Below are positions 26,941-33,699 of a stretch of DNA of 36,638 nucleotides, piece after piece. The notes beneath the pieces were generated by a model. It was not told where the DNA came from, did not search any database, and saw only the letters and a program-made list of their open reading frames with translations. Position 1 is the first letter of the stretch. The number at the start of each line of letters is the position of its first letter. Both the position numbers and the translations under genes were made by a program. The DNA lies in the NCBI GenBank assembly GCA_902500805.1, contig CABVSA010000034.1, positions 1 to 36,638 of the forward strand, in the 5' to 3' direction. This DNA comes from an uncultured Nitrospira sp. (lineage in GTDB: Bacteria; Nitrospirota; Nitrospiria; Nitrospirales; Nitrospiraceae).

Positions 26941-27419
26941 AGGCTTCCTGGAAAACGGGGATTAGTTTCGGGTTAACATCAGGGGTCATTACCACCCTTG
27001 GGTTGATGGTCGGACTGCACTCCGGCACGCATTCCCGTGCGATCGTGATCAGTGGCATTCTGACGATCGCCATCGCCGATGCCATGTCGGATGCGCTCGG
27101 CATCCATGTGTCCGAAGAGTCGAAGAACAGCGGTCCGACCAGGCTGATCTGGGAGGCTACGCTCGCCACCTTTGCAGCGAAGTTCTTGGTTTCCCTGACG
27201 TTTGTTGTTCCCGTCCTCTTCGGTCCACTCGAGCACGCGATTGTCATGAGCATCGTGTGGGGGCTATTCTTACTCACCGTGCTCAGCTTTTTCGTCGCTC
27301 GAGCACAAGAGATTGCTCCGTGGAAGGTCATTGGTGAGCATCTGTTCATTGCGCTGTGCGTCGTTGCGATGACACATGTGGCCGGTGATTGGGTGAACAA
27401 GATGGTGGGAGCGGAATGA
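26937..27419 (+). CDS. VIT1/CCC1-like membrane protein
   Basis: A 160-residue protein with about five membrane segments and no signal peptide. The opening FGLTSGVITTLGLMVGLHSG and the next helix ISGILTIAIADAMSDALGIHVSEES follow the VIT1/CCC1 iron-manganese transporter pattern (DGxxTTxGL, then IADAxSxGLGxYxS). It is shorter than vacuolar VIT proteins and seems to lack the long cytosolic metal-binding insert. Transport of iron or manganese is the family expectation; the substrate cannot be read here. It is the first gene after the sigma-54 site at 26814, and its stop is 17 nt before the DsrE gene. Confidence 0.7.
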   Translation: MKASWKTGISFGLTSGVITTLGLMVGLHSGTHSRAIVISGILTIAIADAMSDALGIHVSEESKNSGPTRLIWEATLATFAAKFLVSLTFVVPVLFGPLEHAIVMSIVWGLFLLTVLSFFVARAQEIAPWKVIGEHLFIALCVVAMTHVAGDWVNKMVGAE

Positions 27420-27434
27420 CGGAGGTATGAACCA

Positions 27435-27902
27435 GTGGGGAGACACCCTCGGACGTTGAGATGGCTGCTGTTTTTCCTCGCGTGCACGACATTCCTGATG
27501 CCCGGGCAATCAGCCTGGGGAGCGGGGGATGATGTGGCATCTGAAAGCGGCCAGCCCCACCGTGTCGTGCTCCATCTGAATTCCGGTGATGAAAAGGTCC
27601 AACGTGGTGCGCTCAACAATATCAAGAATCTCTATCAGGAGTTTTCGTCACAGCGTCTCACGGTCGAGCTGGTCGTGCATGGGGCTGGGCTTCCAGTCCT
27701 CATCAAGAAGTCTACGCCGTTTGCGGCGGAGCTGAGCGAGCTTCGGAAAACGTACGGTGTGCACTACACGGCCTGTTCGAACACCATGAAGACGATGAAG
27801 GTGACAAGAGAAGATCTCATCGACGAAGTCGGCGACACCGTGCCGGCAATCGTGAGGCTGGTGGAGAGACAAGAGCAAGGCTGGGTCTACATTAAGCCGT
27901 GA
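27435..27902 (+). CDS. Exported DsrE-family protein
   Basis: A 155-residue protein starting at GTG 27435, with GGAGG 9 nt upstream; the nearer ATG at 27427 is out of frame. Residues 1-29 form a signal peptide (LRWLLFFLACTTFLMPGQSAWGA). The rest is a DsrE/DsrF-like fold (VVLHLNSGDEKVQRGALNNIKNLYQEF, VELVVHGAGLPVLIK), with one Cys in YTACSNTMKTM at the place where DsrE proteins carry their sulfur-binding Cys. DsrE relatives relay sulfane sulfur. A periplasmic version beside OsmC, TsdA-like and YeeE/YedE genes suggests handling of reduced sulfur outside the cytosol. Confidence 0.82.
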   Translation: MGRHPRTLRWLLFFLACTTFLMPGQSAWGAGDDVASESGQPHRVVLHLNSGDEKVQRGALNNIKNLYQEFSSQRLTVELVVHGAGLPVLIKKSTPFAAELSELRKTYGVHYTACSNTMKTMKVTREDLIDEVGDTVPAIVRLVERQEQGWVYIKP

Positions 27903-27905
27903 AGA

Positions 27906-27928
27906 AGCTGACAGCTGTTAGCTGACGG
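27906..27928 (+). repeat. AGCTGACAGCTGTTAGCTGA repeat after a stop codon
   Basis: AGCTGACAGCTGTTAGCTGA begins 4 nt after the DsrE stop. A related word, AGCCGACAGCTATCAGTTTG, begins at the stop of the tetrahaem cytochrome gene (33281). Both contain a CAGCT core inside an imperfect palindrome. Confidence 0.45.
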
Positions 27929-27948
27929 CGGAAGAAAGAGGAGGACGA

Positions 27949-28383
27949 ATGGAATCCAAGAGCAAGGTCTATCTGTATCAGACCTCTGTGAGGTGGACAG
28001 AACAGCGCAAGGGCACGATCTCCTGTGCAGGGAAACCCGATGTGCAGGTGGCGACCCCACCGGAGTTCAAGGGGCATGAGAACATCTGGTCTCCCGAGGA
28101 CCTCTTCGTGGCATCCGCCAACGTTTGTTTGATGACGACGTTTCTTGCCGTCGCGGAACGAGCCGGTCTTGCCTTTTCCTCCTACGAGAGTACGGCGGAA
28201 GGACGGCTGGAGATCGTGGAGGGGAAATTTCAATTCACGGCGATCACCATCCGGCCTTCCATTACCTTGAAGTCCGGCGGCGATGCAGCCAAAGCGAAGG
28301 AACTCATTGAAAAAGCAGAGCATAATTGTCTGATTTCCAACTCGATGAAGGCTACGGTCACGCTGGAACCCACGATCGGTTGA
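27949..28383 (+). CDS. OsmC/Ohr-family protein
   Basis: A 144-residue cytosolic protein. AGAGGAGG precedes the ATG. The OsmC fold is visible with the two family cysteines in ASANVCLMTTFL (about residue 60) and AEHNCLISNSM (about 124), and SPEDLFVASANVC is characteristic. OsmC/Ohr proteins reduce organic hydroperoxides, and some relatives act on persulfides. Its place between a DsrE protein and a cytochrome, and a second OsmC at 31394, make a sulfur-related role plausible. Confidence 0.85.
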   Translation: MESKSKVYLYQTSVRWTEQRKGTISCAGKPDVQVATPPEFKGHENIWSPEDLFVASANVCLMTTFLAVAERAGLAFSSYESTAEGRLEIVEGKFQFTAITIRPSITLKSGGDAAKAKELIEKAEHNCLISNSMKATVTLEPTIG

Positions 28384-28392
28384 TTCAGCGTT

Positions 28393-28466
28393 GCGAGTTT
28401 TGAGTTTCAGGTTTCTAGGGGCTACTCCTACAACTTGAAACATGAAACTTGGAACCTGAAACACAG
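28393..28466 (+). repeat. Dispersed GTTTCA inverted-repeat element, copy D
   Basis: The left half reads GCGAGTTTTGAGTTTCAGGT and TTCTAGGGG. The right half reads ACAACTTGAAACATGAAACT, then GGAACCTGAAACAC, an imperfect reverse complement. Together with the palindrome at 28551 and a sigma-54 site at 28645 it fills the 303-nt gap 28384-28686, in which no gene is supported. Confidence 0.65.
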
Positions 28467-28550
28467 ACTCCAGACACAAACGCCAATCTCGGGTTAACCA
28501 CTGTAGCATCCTGCGCCAGTCGGTCATCAGGCCTAGTGGCATTTGTCTCC

Positions 28551-28585
28551 ATTCTTTGGTGTCGATCTGATCGACACCAAAGAAT
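28551..28585. repeat. 35-nt palindrome with perfect 17-nt arms
   Basis: ATTCTTTGGTGTCGATC, one T, then GATCGACACCAAAGAAT: the arms are exact reverse complements. It lies 59 nt upstream of the sigma-54 -24 element at 28645 and 102 nt before the cytochrome start. No T-run follows, so a simple intrinsic terminator is unlikely. An activator site or a structured RNA end are both possible. Confidence 0.75.
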
Positions 28586-28644
28586 CCGTCCGATAACCCC
28601 ACAATGAATCGAGAGAAAGCGCTCCTTCTCCCTCCGAGATAGTG

Positions 28645-28660
28645 GCACAGTCATCGCAAG
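28645..28660 (+). promoter_or_regulatory. Sigma-54 promoter (-24/-12) of a cytochrome gene
   Basis: TGGCACAGTCATCGCA has a perfect -24 half, exact GG-N10-GC spacing and TCGCA at -12. It differs from the site at 26814 at two of 16 positions. Transcription would begin near 28671, leaving a leader of about 16 nt before the ATG at 28687. Confidence 0.7.
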
Positions 28661-28686
28661 GTCTCATCGAAGGGAAAGGACAAGAT

Positions 28687-29082
28687 ATGCGTAGAACGGT
28701 GCAAGGGCAAGGGATGGTGTTGTGCGCACTGGTGGCCGGACTGTGCGGACTGGGATTCAGTAATCTCGGGGTCAAACAGGCTGGGGTTCTTGCCAAAGAA
28801 GGGGATGCAGTTACCGGACGGGAGATTTACGTGAACACCTGCCTGCTCTGTCATGGAATCGATGGCAAAGGCGTACGAGGACTACAGTTCGTTCCACCTC
28901 CGGCAGACCTCACATCGCTCGCCGTCCAGAGCCGGCTGGATGGGTCGCTGTTTCGTCGAATTCACGACGGGAAGCCCAACACGGTCATGGGTGCTTGGAA
29001 ACATGCTCTCACGGATGAAGAAATCTGGGATGTATTGGCCTATGTGCGCACATTTCGGATCGAGTCTCCCGGGCAACCATAA
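28687..29082 (+). CDS. Monohaem c-type cytochrome
   Basis: A 131-residue exported class I cytochrome c. Residues 1-36 are the signal peptide. The haem motif CLLCH is followed by GIDGKGVRG, with a likely Met ligand in NTVMGAWK and the closing helix DEEIWDVLAYVRTF. The ATG at 28687 has AAGGACAAG upstream and fits the promoter at 28645; the earlier ATG at 28642 would lie upstream of the expected transcript start. It resembles the C-terminal haem domains of the proteins at 31876 and 34804. Probably a periplasmic electron carrier. Confidence 0.9.
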   Translation: MRRTVQGQGMVLCALVAGLCGLGFSNLGVKQAGVLAKEGDAVTGREIYVNTCLLCHGIDGKGVRGLQFVPPPADLTSLAVQSRLDGSLFRRIHDGKPNTVMGAWKHALTDEEIWDVLAYVRTFRIESPGQP

Positions 29083-29169
29083 AGATGAATCCAATAACTC
29101 GGAGGTGTCTCATACAAGCCGGATGCAGAAATGGAGTGGTTGTCCGCGAGGAAACGAGGAGGGAACGAT

Positions 29170-29388
29170 ATGACATGTAATGTGGGGGGAATCGAACGAC
29201 CGATACGCATTGGAGCGGGAGCGCTGGCGATTATGGCCGGCCTCTTTGGAGGGCTTTCTGGTGCGATGTTCGGAATAGCGCTTGGGGTGGGGGCGATTCT
29301 ATTATTGACCGGGGCGGTGGGGTATTGCCCGCTGTTCACATTGTTGGGAATTAATACCTGCACGTCTGCGTCCGGTCCAAAGAAATGA
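29170..29388 (+). CDS. DUF2892 (YgaP-like) inner-membrane protein
   Basis: A 72-residue protein. GAGGAGGG precedes the ATG; an earlier start at 29131 lacks a ribosome site. NVGGIERPIRIGAGALAI, two membrane helices and GYCPLFTLLGINTC match the DUF2892 domain, which in other bacteria is fused to or placed beside rhodaneses. That association supports a role in sulfane-sulfur handling. The two Cys in GYCPL and GINTC are conserved family residues. Confidence 0.85.
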   Translation: MTCNVGGIERPIRIGAGALAIMAGLFGGLSGAMFGIALGVGAILLLTGAVGYCPLFTLLGINTCTSASGPKK

Positions 29389-29398
29389 GGTGGAATCG

Positions 29399-30253
29399 AT
29401 GAACCGACCGGTGGCCGCTTGGGCCGCTCTGGTGTACATGCTGGTTGGGGTGATCAGTTGTGTCCCGCCTCCACGGGTGGCAGGAGTTGAAGCAGGGGCC
29501 GGCCGTCCGAGCACGGAGTCGCAGGTCGACGCGCTGTTCGCTCCACCATCGCCTGAAACGATTCCCGGTGATTTGCGAGGCGAACAGATTCGACTGGGCT
29601 ATAAGATGATTGTTGATACACAGGAATATGGGAAACGCTACGTGGGGAATGCGCTCAACTGCACGAATTGTCATTTGGACGGAGGGCTTAACCCGAATGC
29701 TGCGTCATTTGTGGGCATCAGTACACTGTACCCGCAGTATCGCGAGCGAGCCGGCCGTCAGATGACATTAGCCGATCGGATCAACGAGTGTTTCGAACGG
29801 AGTATGAACGGGAAGCCTCTCCCGCCGGACAGTGTGAAACTGACGGGCATCGTGGCCTACATCGAATGGTTGTCGAAAAATATGCCGGCCGGTAGTACGG
29901 TCCCGTGGCGAGGAATTCCGCGCCTGACCTCGACTCATCAACCGGACCCCGGCAACGGCAAGAAGGTCTTTGAGAAAAAATGTGTCTTCTGCCACGGCTC
30001 AGATGGGCAAGGCACTATGGCGGCGCCGCCCGTGTGGGGACCGCGCTCGTACAATATCGGGGCAGGTATGGCGAGGGTCAGTGTGGCTGCTGCCTTTATC
30101 AAGGCCAATATGCCACGAGGCTGGGGCTGGACGGTGACGGACGATGAATCACTTGATGCAGCGGCCTATATTAATACACAGCCTCGACCAGATTTTCCCG
30201 ACAAGATTCACGATTGGCCGAAGGGGGGCAAGCCGGCGGATGCGCCCTATTGA
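29399..30253 (+). CDS. TsdA/SoxA-like dihaem c-type cytochrome lipoprotein
   Basis: A 284-residue dihaem cytochrome. The N-terminus has a lipobox-like VISC at about residue 21, so it is probably membrane-anchored. Haem 1 is C88TNCH92 in GNALNCTNCHLDGG; haem 2 is C195VFCH199. The stretch after haem 1 (ISTLYPQYRERAGRQMTLAD, then RINECFERSMNGKPLP) is typical of TsdA/SoxA-type domains. Cys131 in RINECFERS sits where TsdA carries a Cys haem ligand (inference by pattern). TsdA oxidises thiosulfate to tetrathionate or the reverse. The ATG at 29399 follows TGAGGTGG; a GTG at 29390 is the alternative. Neighbouring YeeE/YedE genes fit thiosulfate chemistry. Confidence 0.8.
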   Translation: MNRPVAAWAALVYMLVGVISCVPPPRVAGVEAGAGRPSTESQVDALFAPPSPETIPGDLRGEQIRLGYKMIVDTQEYGKRYVGNALNCTNCHLDGGLNPNAASFVGISTLYPQYRERAGRQMTLADRINECFERSMNGKPLPPDSVKLTGIVAYIEWLSKNMPAGSTVPWRGIPRLTSTHQPDPGNGKKVFEKKCVFCHGSDGQGTMAAPPVWGPRSYNIGAGMARVSVAAAFIKANMPRGWGWTVTDDESLDAAAYINTQPRPDFPDKIHDWPKGGKPADAPY

Positions 30254-30315
30254 TTCGACGAGCCGTCTTCGTGGAGGACATGCTGTGAGTCACCTGGCAA
30301 CGCGGATGAGGTGTC

Positions 30316-30873
30316 ATGGCTGATGATCCAGCCATACGGTTTGAGATGGAGGGTATGGTCCCCATGATGCCCTGGTGGGCTGGAGGGTTAGGGATCGGCT
30401 TGATTTTGTTGATTGCGGTGGCGCTCGTTCAGCCGATCGGCGTATCGACCCAGTATGTGGTGTTGGACGGCGTGCTGTTGCACGCTATCCTCCCGGACCT
30501 CGCTGACCAGAGTCCCTATTTGAAGCACGCAAGCAAAGGATGGACGTTAGCCACCTATGAATTCTTATTCGTCGTAGGGATTCCGCTCGGCGCCTTCATC
30601 GCAGCGGCTGCGACGAGGCGATTGACTGGAAGAATAGTCCCGTCGCTATGGGCCCAACGGTTCGGTCTGGCTCCAGCGAGGCGTCTAGGATGGTCGTTCG
30701 TCGGAGGATTTTTGCTCTTGTTCGGTGCCCGCTTCGGGGGAGGCTGTACCTCCGGCCATATGATCAGCGGGGTGTCGCAGTTAGCTGTGAGTTCATTTGT
30801 ATTTTCCACCGCCCTTTTTGCGAGCGCGATCCTGACAGCCCGGTGGCTCTACCCTGAGCGAACAGAGCGATGA
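30316..30873 (+). CDS. YeeE/YedE-family membrane protein, first half
   Basis: A 185-residue membrane protein with about four helices. LLLFGARFGGGCTSGHMISG is the YeeE/YedE signature, whose Cys is thought to pass thiosulfate or sulfur groups through the pore. It overlaps the next gene by 4 nt (ATGA). E. coli YeeE and its relatives carry both halves in one chain of about 350 residues; here two short proteins probably form the transporter together. AGGTGT is the only ribosome-site-like run near the ATG. Confidence 0.88.
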   Translation: MADDPAIRFEMEGMVPMMPWWAGGLGIGLILLIAVALVQPIGVSTQYVVLDGVLLHAILPDLADQSPYLKHASKGWTLATYEFLFVVGIPLGAFIAAAATRRLTGRIVPSLWAQRFGLAPARRLGWSFVGGFLLLFGARFGGGCTSGHMISGVSQLAVSSFVFSTALFASAILTARWLYPERTER

Positions 30874-31397
30874 CACTACTCCTGGGCCTAGTCCTCGGCG
30901 CGGCATTCGGAGCGATTCTTCAACTGTCGGGTGCGTCGAGCTACACGAACATCATCGGTACCTTGCGGCTGAGAGACTTCACGATTATGAAGCTCATCAT
31001 GACCGCCATCGGCGTAGGGATGATTGGGGTGCATGTATTGGATGCGGTCGGTGTGGCCCATATGAAGGTGAAAGACCTCTATTTACCGGGGATCGTACTC
31101 GCGGGCTTGATCTTTGGCGTGGGGTTTGCCGTCACGGGCTACTGTCCGGGGACGGCGCTGGCTGCGGCGGCGGAAGGAAAACCGGACGCGTGGATGACGG
31201 TAGTCGGGGGGGTGTTCGGCGCGTTGACGTTTGCCTTCCTCTGGCCGGACCTTGAGTCATCTTTAGCCTCGCTTGGAGGATTTGGGCCGATCACCCTTCA
31301 TGGATCATTCGGGATCAATGGACTGTTCATTGCGTTACCGCTCGGTGTGCTCTGCCTATGGGGGGCGGTAAAACTTCCGGGGGTAAGAGCGACATGA
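30870..31397 (+). CDS. YeeE/YedE-family membrane protein, second half
   Basis: A 175-residue membrane protein. GVGFAVTGYCPGTALAAAAEGK is the second YeeE/YedE signature with its Cys. It is translationally coupled to the upstream half and, through another ATGA overlap, to the OsmC gene downstream, so the three are made together. Predicted role: import or movement of thiosulfate or another sulfane compound. Confidence 0.88.
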   Translation: MTLLLGLVLGAAFGAILQLSGASSYTNIIGTLRLRDFTIMKLIMTAIGVGMIGVHVLDAVGVAHMKVKDLYLPGIVLAGLIFGVGFAVTGYCPGTALAAAAEGKPDAWMTVVGGVFGALTFAFLWPDLESSLASLGGFGPITLHGSFGINGLFIALPLGVLCLWGAVKLPGVRAT

Positions 31398-31813
31398 AAC
31401 TCACGGCGACCTTTCACGGCGGGACACGGTACGACATCGTGAGCGGGAAGCATCGAATCATCACCGACCAGCCGGTTGAGGATGGAGGCCAGGATGCCGG
31501 CATGGGCCCGGTTGAACTCTATGTTGGGTCTGTCGCGAGCTGTGTTGCGTACTTCGTCGGACAGTTCTGCGGGCGACATGGTATCGCCCGAGACGGTTTG
31601 GCTGTCGAGGCGGAATGGACGATGGCGGAAGGACCACATCGTGTGGGCCGTATCGACATTGCGATCCACCTCCCTCATCGCATCACGGCAGATCAACGGG
31701 AGCGACTGCTGAAGGTTGCACACGGTTGTACGGTGCATCAGTCCATTGCCGTGGCCCCGGACATTGGGATCAAACTCAATCCGCACCAGCATCACAAATC
31801 TGATGGATCATGA
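31394..31813 (+). CDS. OsmC-family protein, second copy
   Basis: A 139-residue cytosolic protein. The ATG at 31394 overlaps the YedE stop; the earlier start at 31358 would overlap it by 40 nt and is less likely. The family cysteines are in VGSVASCVAYFVGQF and VAHGCTVHQSI. GPVELYVGSVASC is the usual opening of the first long helix. It differs well from the OsmC at 27949. Tight coupling to YeeE/YedE proteins points to a thiol or persulfide substrate rather than general peroxide defence. Confidence 0.85.
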   Translation: MKLTATFHGGTRYDIVSGKHRIITDQPVEDGGQDAGMGPVELYVGSVASCVAYFVGQFCGRHGIARDGLAVEAEWTMAEGPHRVGRIDIAIHLPHRITADQRERLLKVAHGCTVHQSIAVAPDIGIKLNPHQHHKSDGS

Positions 31814-31875
31814 GCGTATACGCACGACAGGGCATGTGACTCAGGCAATGACCTGACAACAAAAGGAGGGAGGAG

Positions 31876-33282
31876 ATGGGCCTGCAGGGAATAGGGAGAA
31901 AGATGGCAGCCACGGGGATATTGGCAGCAGGTCTGCTGGTCCTGTTTCAGGGCCCTTCTCTTGCCAGTGATCAAGCTCGCGCCAAGGACCTCCTCCAACA
32001 GACTTGCGTGCAGTGTCACCGGTTGGAAGGGACAGCCGATTCTCGGTTTAACCTCCGGGCCCCGGACTTGATCTGGGCCGGCAGCAAATACCAGCGATCG
32101 TGGCTCATTCGCTGGCTGACCGGGAAAGAGGCGCCGCTCTATGTCAAAGGTTATCGATGGGACCTGACGGATGTCCCGGCGAAACACCCGATGGTTACCG
32201 AGGGAGACGCCAACGCGATTGCCGATTATTTCGCTGAACATCACAAAGATCCACGCGTCACAGTCGGGGCCTTCGATCTGTCAAAGGTCACCAAGTTCGA
32301 TGTGGCGTTCGGGGGAGTGGCCTATAAAGCCCATGCGTGCCTCGGCTGCCATACGATCGAAGAGAACGGCAAACTGATCGGGGGACAACAAAGTGCGGCG
32401 CTGCAGAAATCCGGTCAACGATACGACAAGGACTGGCTGTTCCGGTTCGGCCTTAACCCTCAAGACTTTGTGCCGCACAGCGGCGAGTTTCTGGCGGACG
32501 CGACGGAGCCACAGCTTCGCGCCGTGATCGGCTATCTGATGGTTCAAGGGGTACCGGACTTTCAGTATTACGAGCCCTGGACGAGTTCCGAGTTCAGCCG
32601 GGCCGACGCCGGGCGCGGCAAAGTGCTCTACAAAGAATATTGTGCCCAGTGCCACGGCTTTACCGGGAAAGGCGACGGCCCCGCCGCGTCCGCACTTGAG
32701 CCCAAACCGGCCATCCACGCCAACATGCCGTTTGACAAACTGCCGATGGAATACCTCTATACCGTCATCAACCACGGTGGAGTGGCCGTCGGGAAATCCC
32801 CCAATATGCCCTACTGGGGGCTCACGATCGGTCAACAGGGGGTGGCGGATGTGATCGCCTATTTGAAGGTGACATTCAAGGGAGTTCCGGAGGTCCCGGC
32901 TATGGCAGGAGGGCCGGGCGGGCTCTGCGTGCAGCCGCGCAAGACGGCTAAGGCGCCTGACGACTTCCTTTCCAAGACCAATCCGCTTTCGTCCTCGGCG
33001 GCAGTCAAGGCGGGCAAGGAATTGTTCCTCAAAACCGCGCAACCTGTCGCCTGCGTGATGTGCCACGGCGAACAGGGAGATGGAAAGGGGCTGATGGGGG
33101 CCGCCTTGGTGCCGCCGCCAAGAAACTTCACATGCGGTGCGATGATGAAAGACATCCCTGACGGCCAGTTGTTTTGGGTCATCAAGAATGGATCGCCGGG
33201 CACCGGCATGATGGCCTTTGGCGGATTGCCGGATGAGCAGGTATGGCAGTTGATTCACTACATTCGATCGTTAGCACGATAG
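31876..33282 (+). CDS. Tetrahaem c-type cytochrome
   Basis: A 468-residue exported protein with four haem motifs: C44VQCH48, C155LGCH159, C256AQCH260 and C393VMCH397, one per cytochrome-c-like domain. A signal peptide covers about 1-30 (ATGILAAGLLVLFQGPSLAS). The last domain (PPPRNFTCGAMM, then LFWVIKNGSPGTGMMAFGGL) closely parallels the monohaem protein at 34804. AAAGGAGGGAGG precedes the ATG. Likely a periplasmic electron conduit for the neighbouring oxidations; no catalytic centre beyond haem is visible. Confidence 0.9.
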   Translation: MGLQGIGRKMAATGILAAGLLVLFQGPSLASDQARAKDLLQQTCVQCHRLEGTADSRFNLRAPDLIWAGSKYQRSWLIRWLTGKEAPLYVKGYRWDLTDVPAKHPMVTEGDANAIADYFAEHHKDPRVTVGAFDLSKVTKFDVAFGGVAYKAHACLGCHTIEENGKLIGGQQSAALQKSGQRYDKDWLFRFGLNPQDFVPHSGEFLADATEPQLRAVIGYLMVQGVPDFQYYEPWTSSEFSRADAGRGKVLYKEYCAQCHGFTGKGDGPAASALEPKPAIHANMPFDKLPMEYLYTVINHGGVAVGKSPNMPYWGLTIGQQGVADVIAYLKVTFKGVPEVPAMAGGPGGLCVQPRKTAKAPDDFLSKTNPLSSSAAVKAGKELFLKTAQPVACVMCHGEQGDGKGLMGAALVPPPRNFTCGAMMKDIPDGQLFWVIKNGSPGTGMMAFGGLPDEQVWQLIHYIRSLAR

Positions 33283-33309
33283 CCGACAGCTATCAGTTTG
33301 TCGAAGGAG
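33281..33309 (+). repeat. Composite of two repeats supplying a ribosome site
   Basis: AGCCGACAGCTATCAGTTTG, related to the repeat at 27906, runs into TTTGTCGAAGGAG, a degenerate form of the CTTGTCGAAGGG repeat. The AAGGAG at its end lies 6 nt before the ATG at 33316 and serves as that gene's ribosome site. Confidence 0.45.
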
Positions 33310-33315
33310 TGACGT

Positions 33316-33675
33316 ATGGCAACATTCATCATTTCAGGTAGTCGAGGAACAGACGATCCAACCATGGCGACCTTGCCATTCATGGCGGCGAAGACGGCGA
33401 AAGAGCAGGGGCACGATGTCGTGCTCTGGCTCTGGAACGAAGCGGTGACGTTGGGGCGGAAGGGCACGGCGGATCATGTCACCGGCGTGAATTTGACTCC
33501 GTTGAAAGATCTGCTTGCCGCCGTCCAGGCAGCCGGTGTGCAGATTTGGGTGTGCGGGGCCTGTGCAGTGGCTCGTCAGGTCACTGTGGCGGATCTGGTG
33601 GCCGGTGCTTCCATCAAGGGTATGCCGGACTACATCAAAGCCGTGGCAGAGCGGGACCGGAACGTGATGTTCTGA
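33316..33675 (+). CDS. Cytosolic DsrE-family protein
   Basis: A 119-residue protein without a signal peptide. MATFIISGSRGTDDPTMATLPFMAAKTAKEQGHDVVLWLW is the DsrE/DsrF fold opening, and VQIWVCGACAVARQV carries two Cys at the conserved sulfur-binding position. DsrE relatives accept and pass on persulfide sulfur. With the exported DsrE at 27435 this gives one copy on each side of the membrane. PPK2 follows 24 nt later. Confidence 0.88.
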   Translation: MATFIISGSRGTDDPTMATLPFMAAKTAKEQGHDVVLWLWNEAVTLGRKGTADHVTGVNLTPLKDLLAAVQAAGVQIWVCGACAVARQVTVADLVAGASIKGMPDYIKAVAERDRNVMF

Positions 33676-33699
33676 TTGTGTGGGCCAAGGAGGTTTCTC

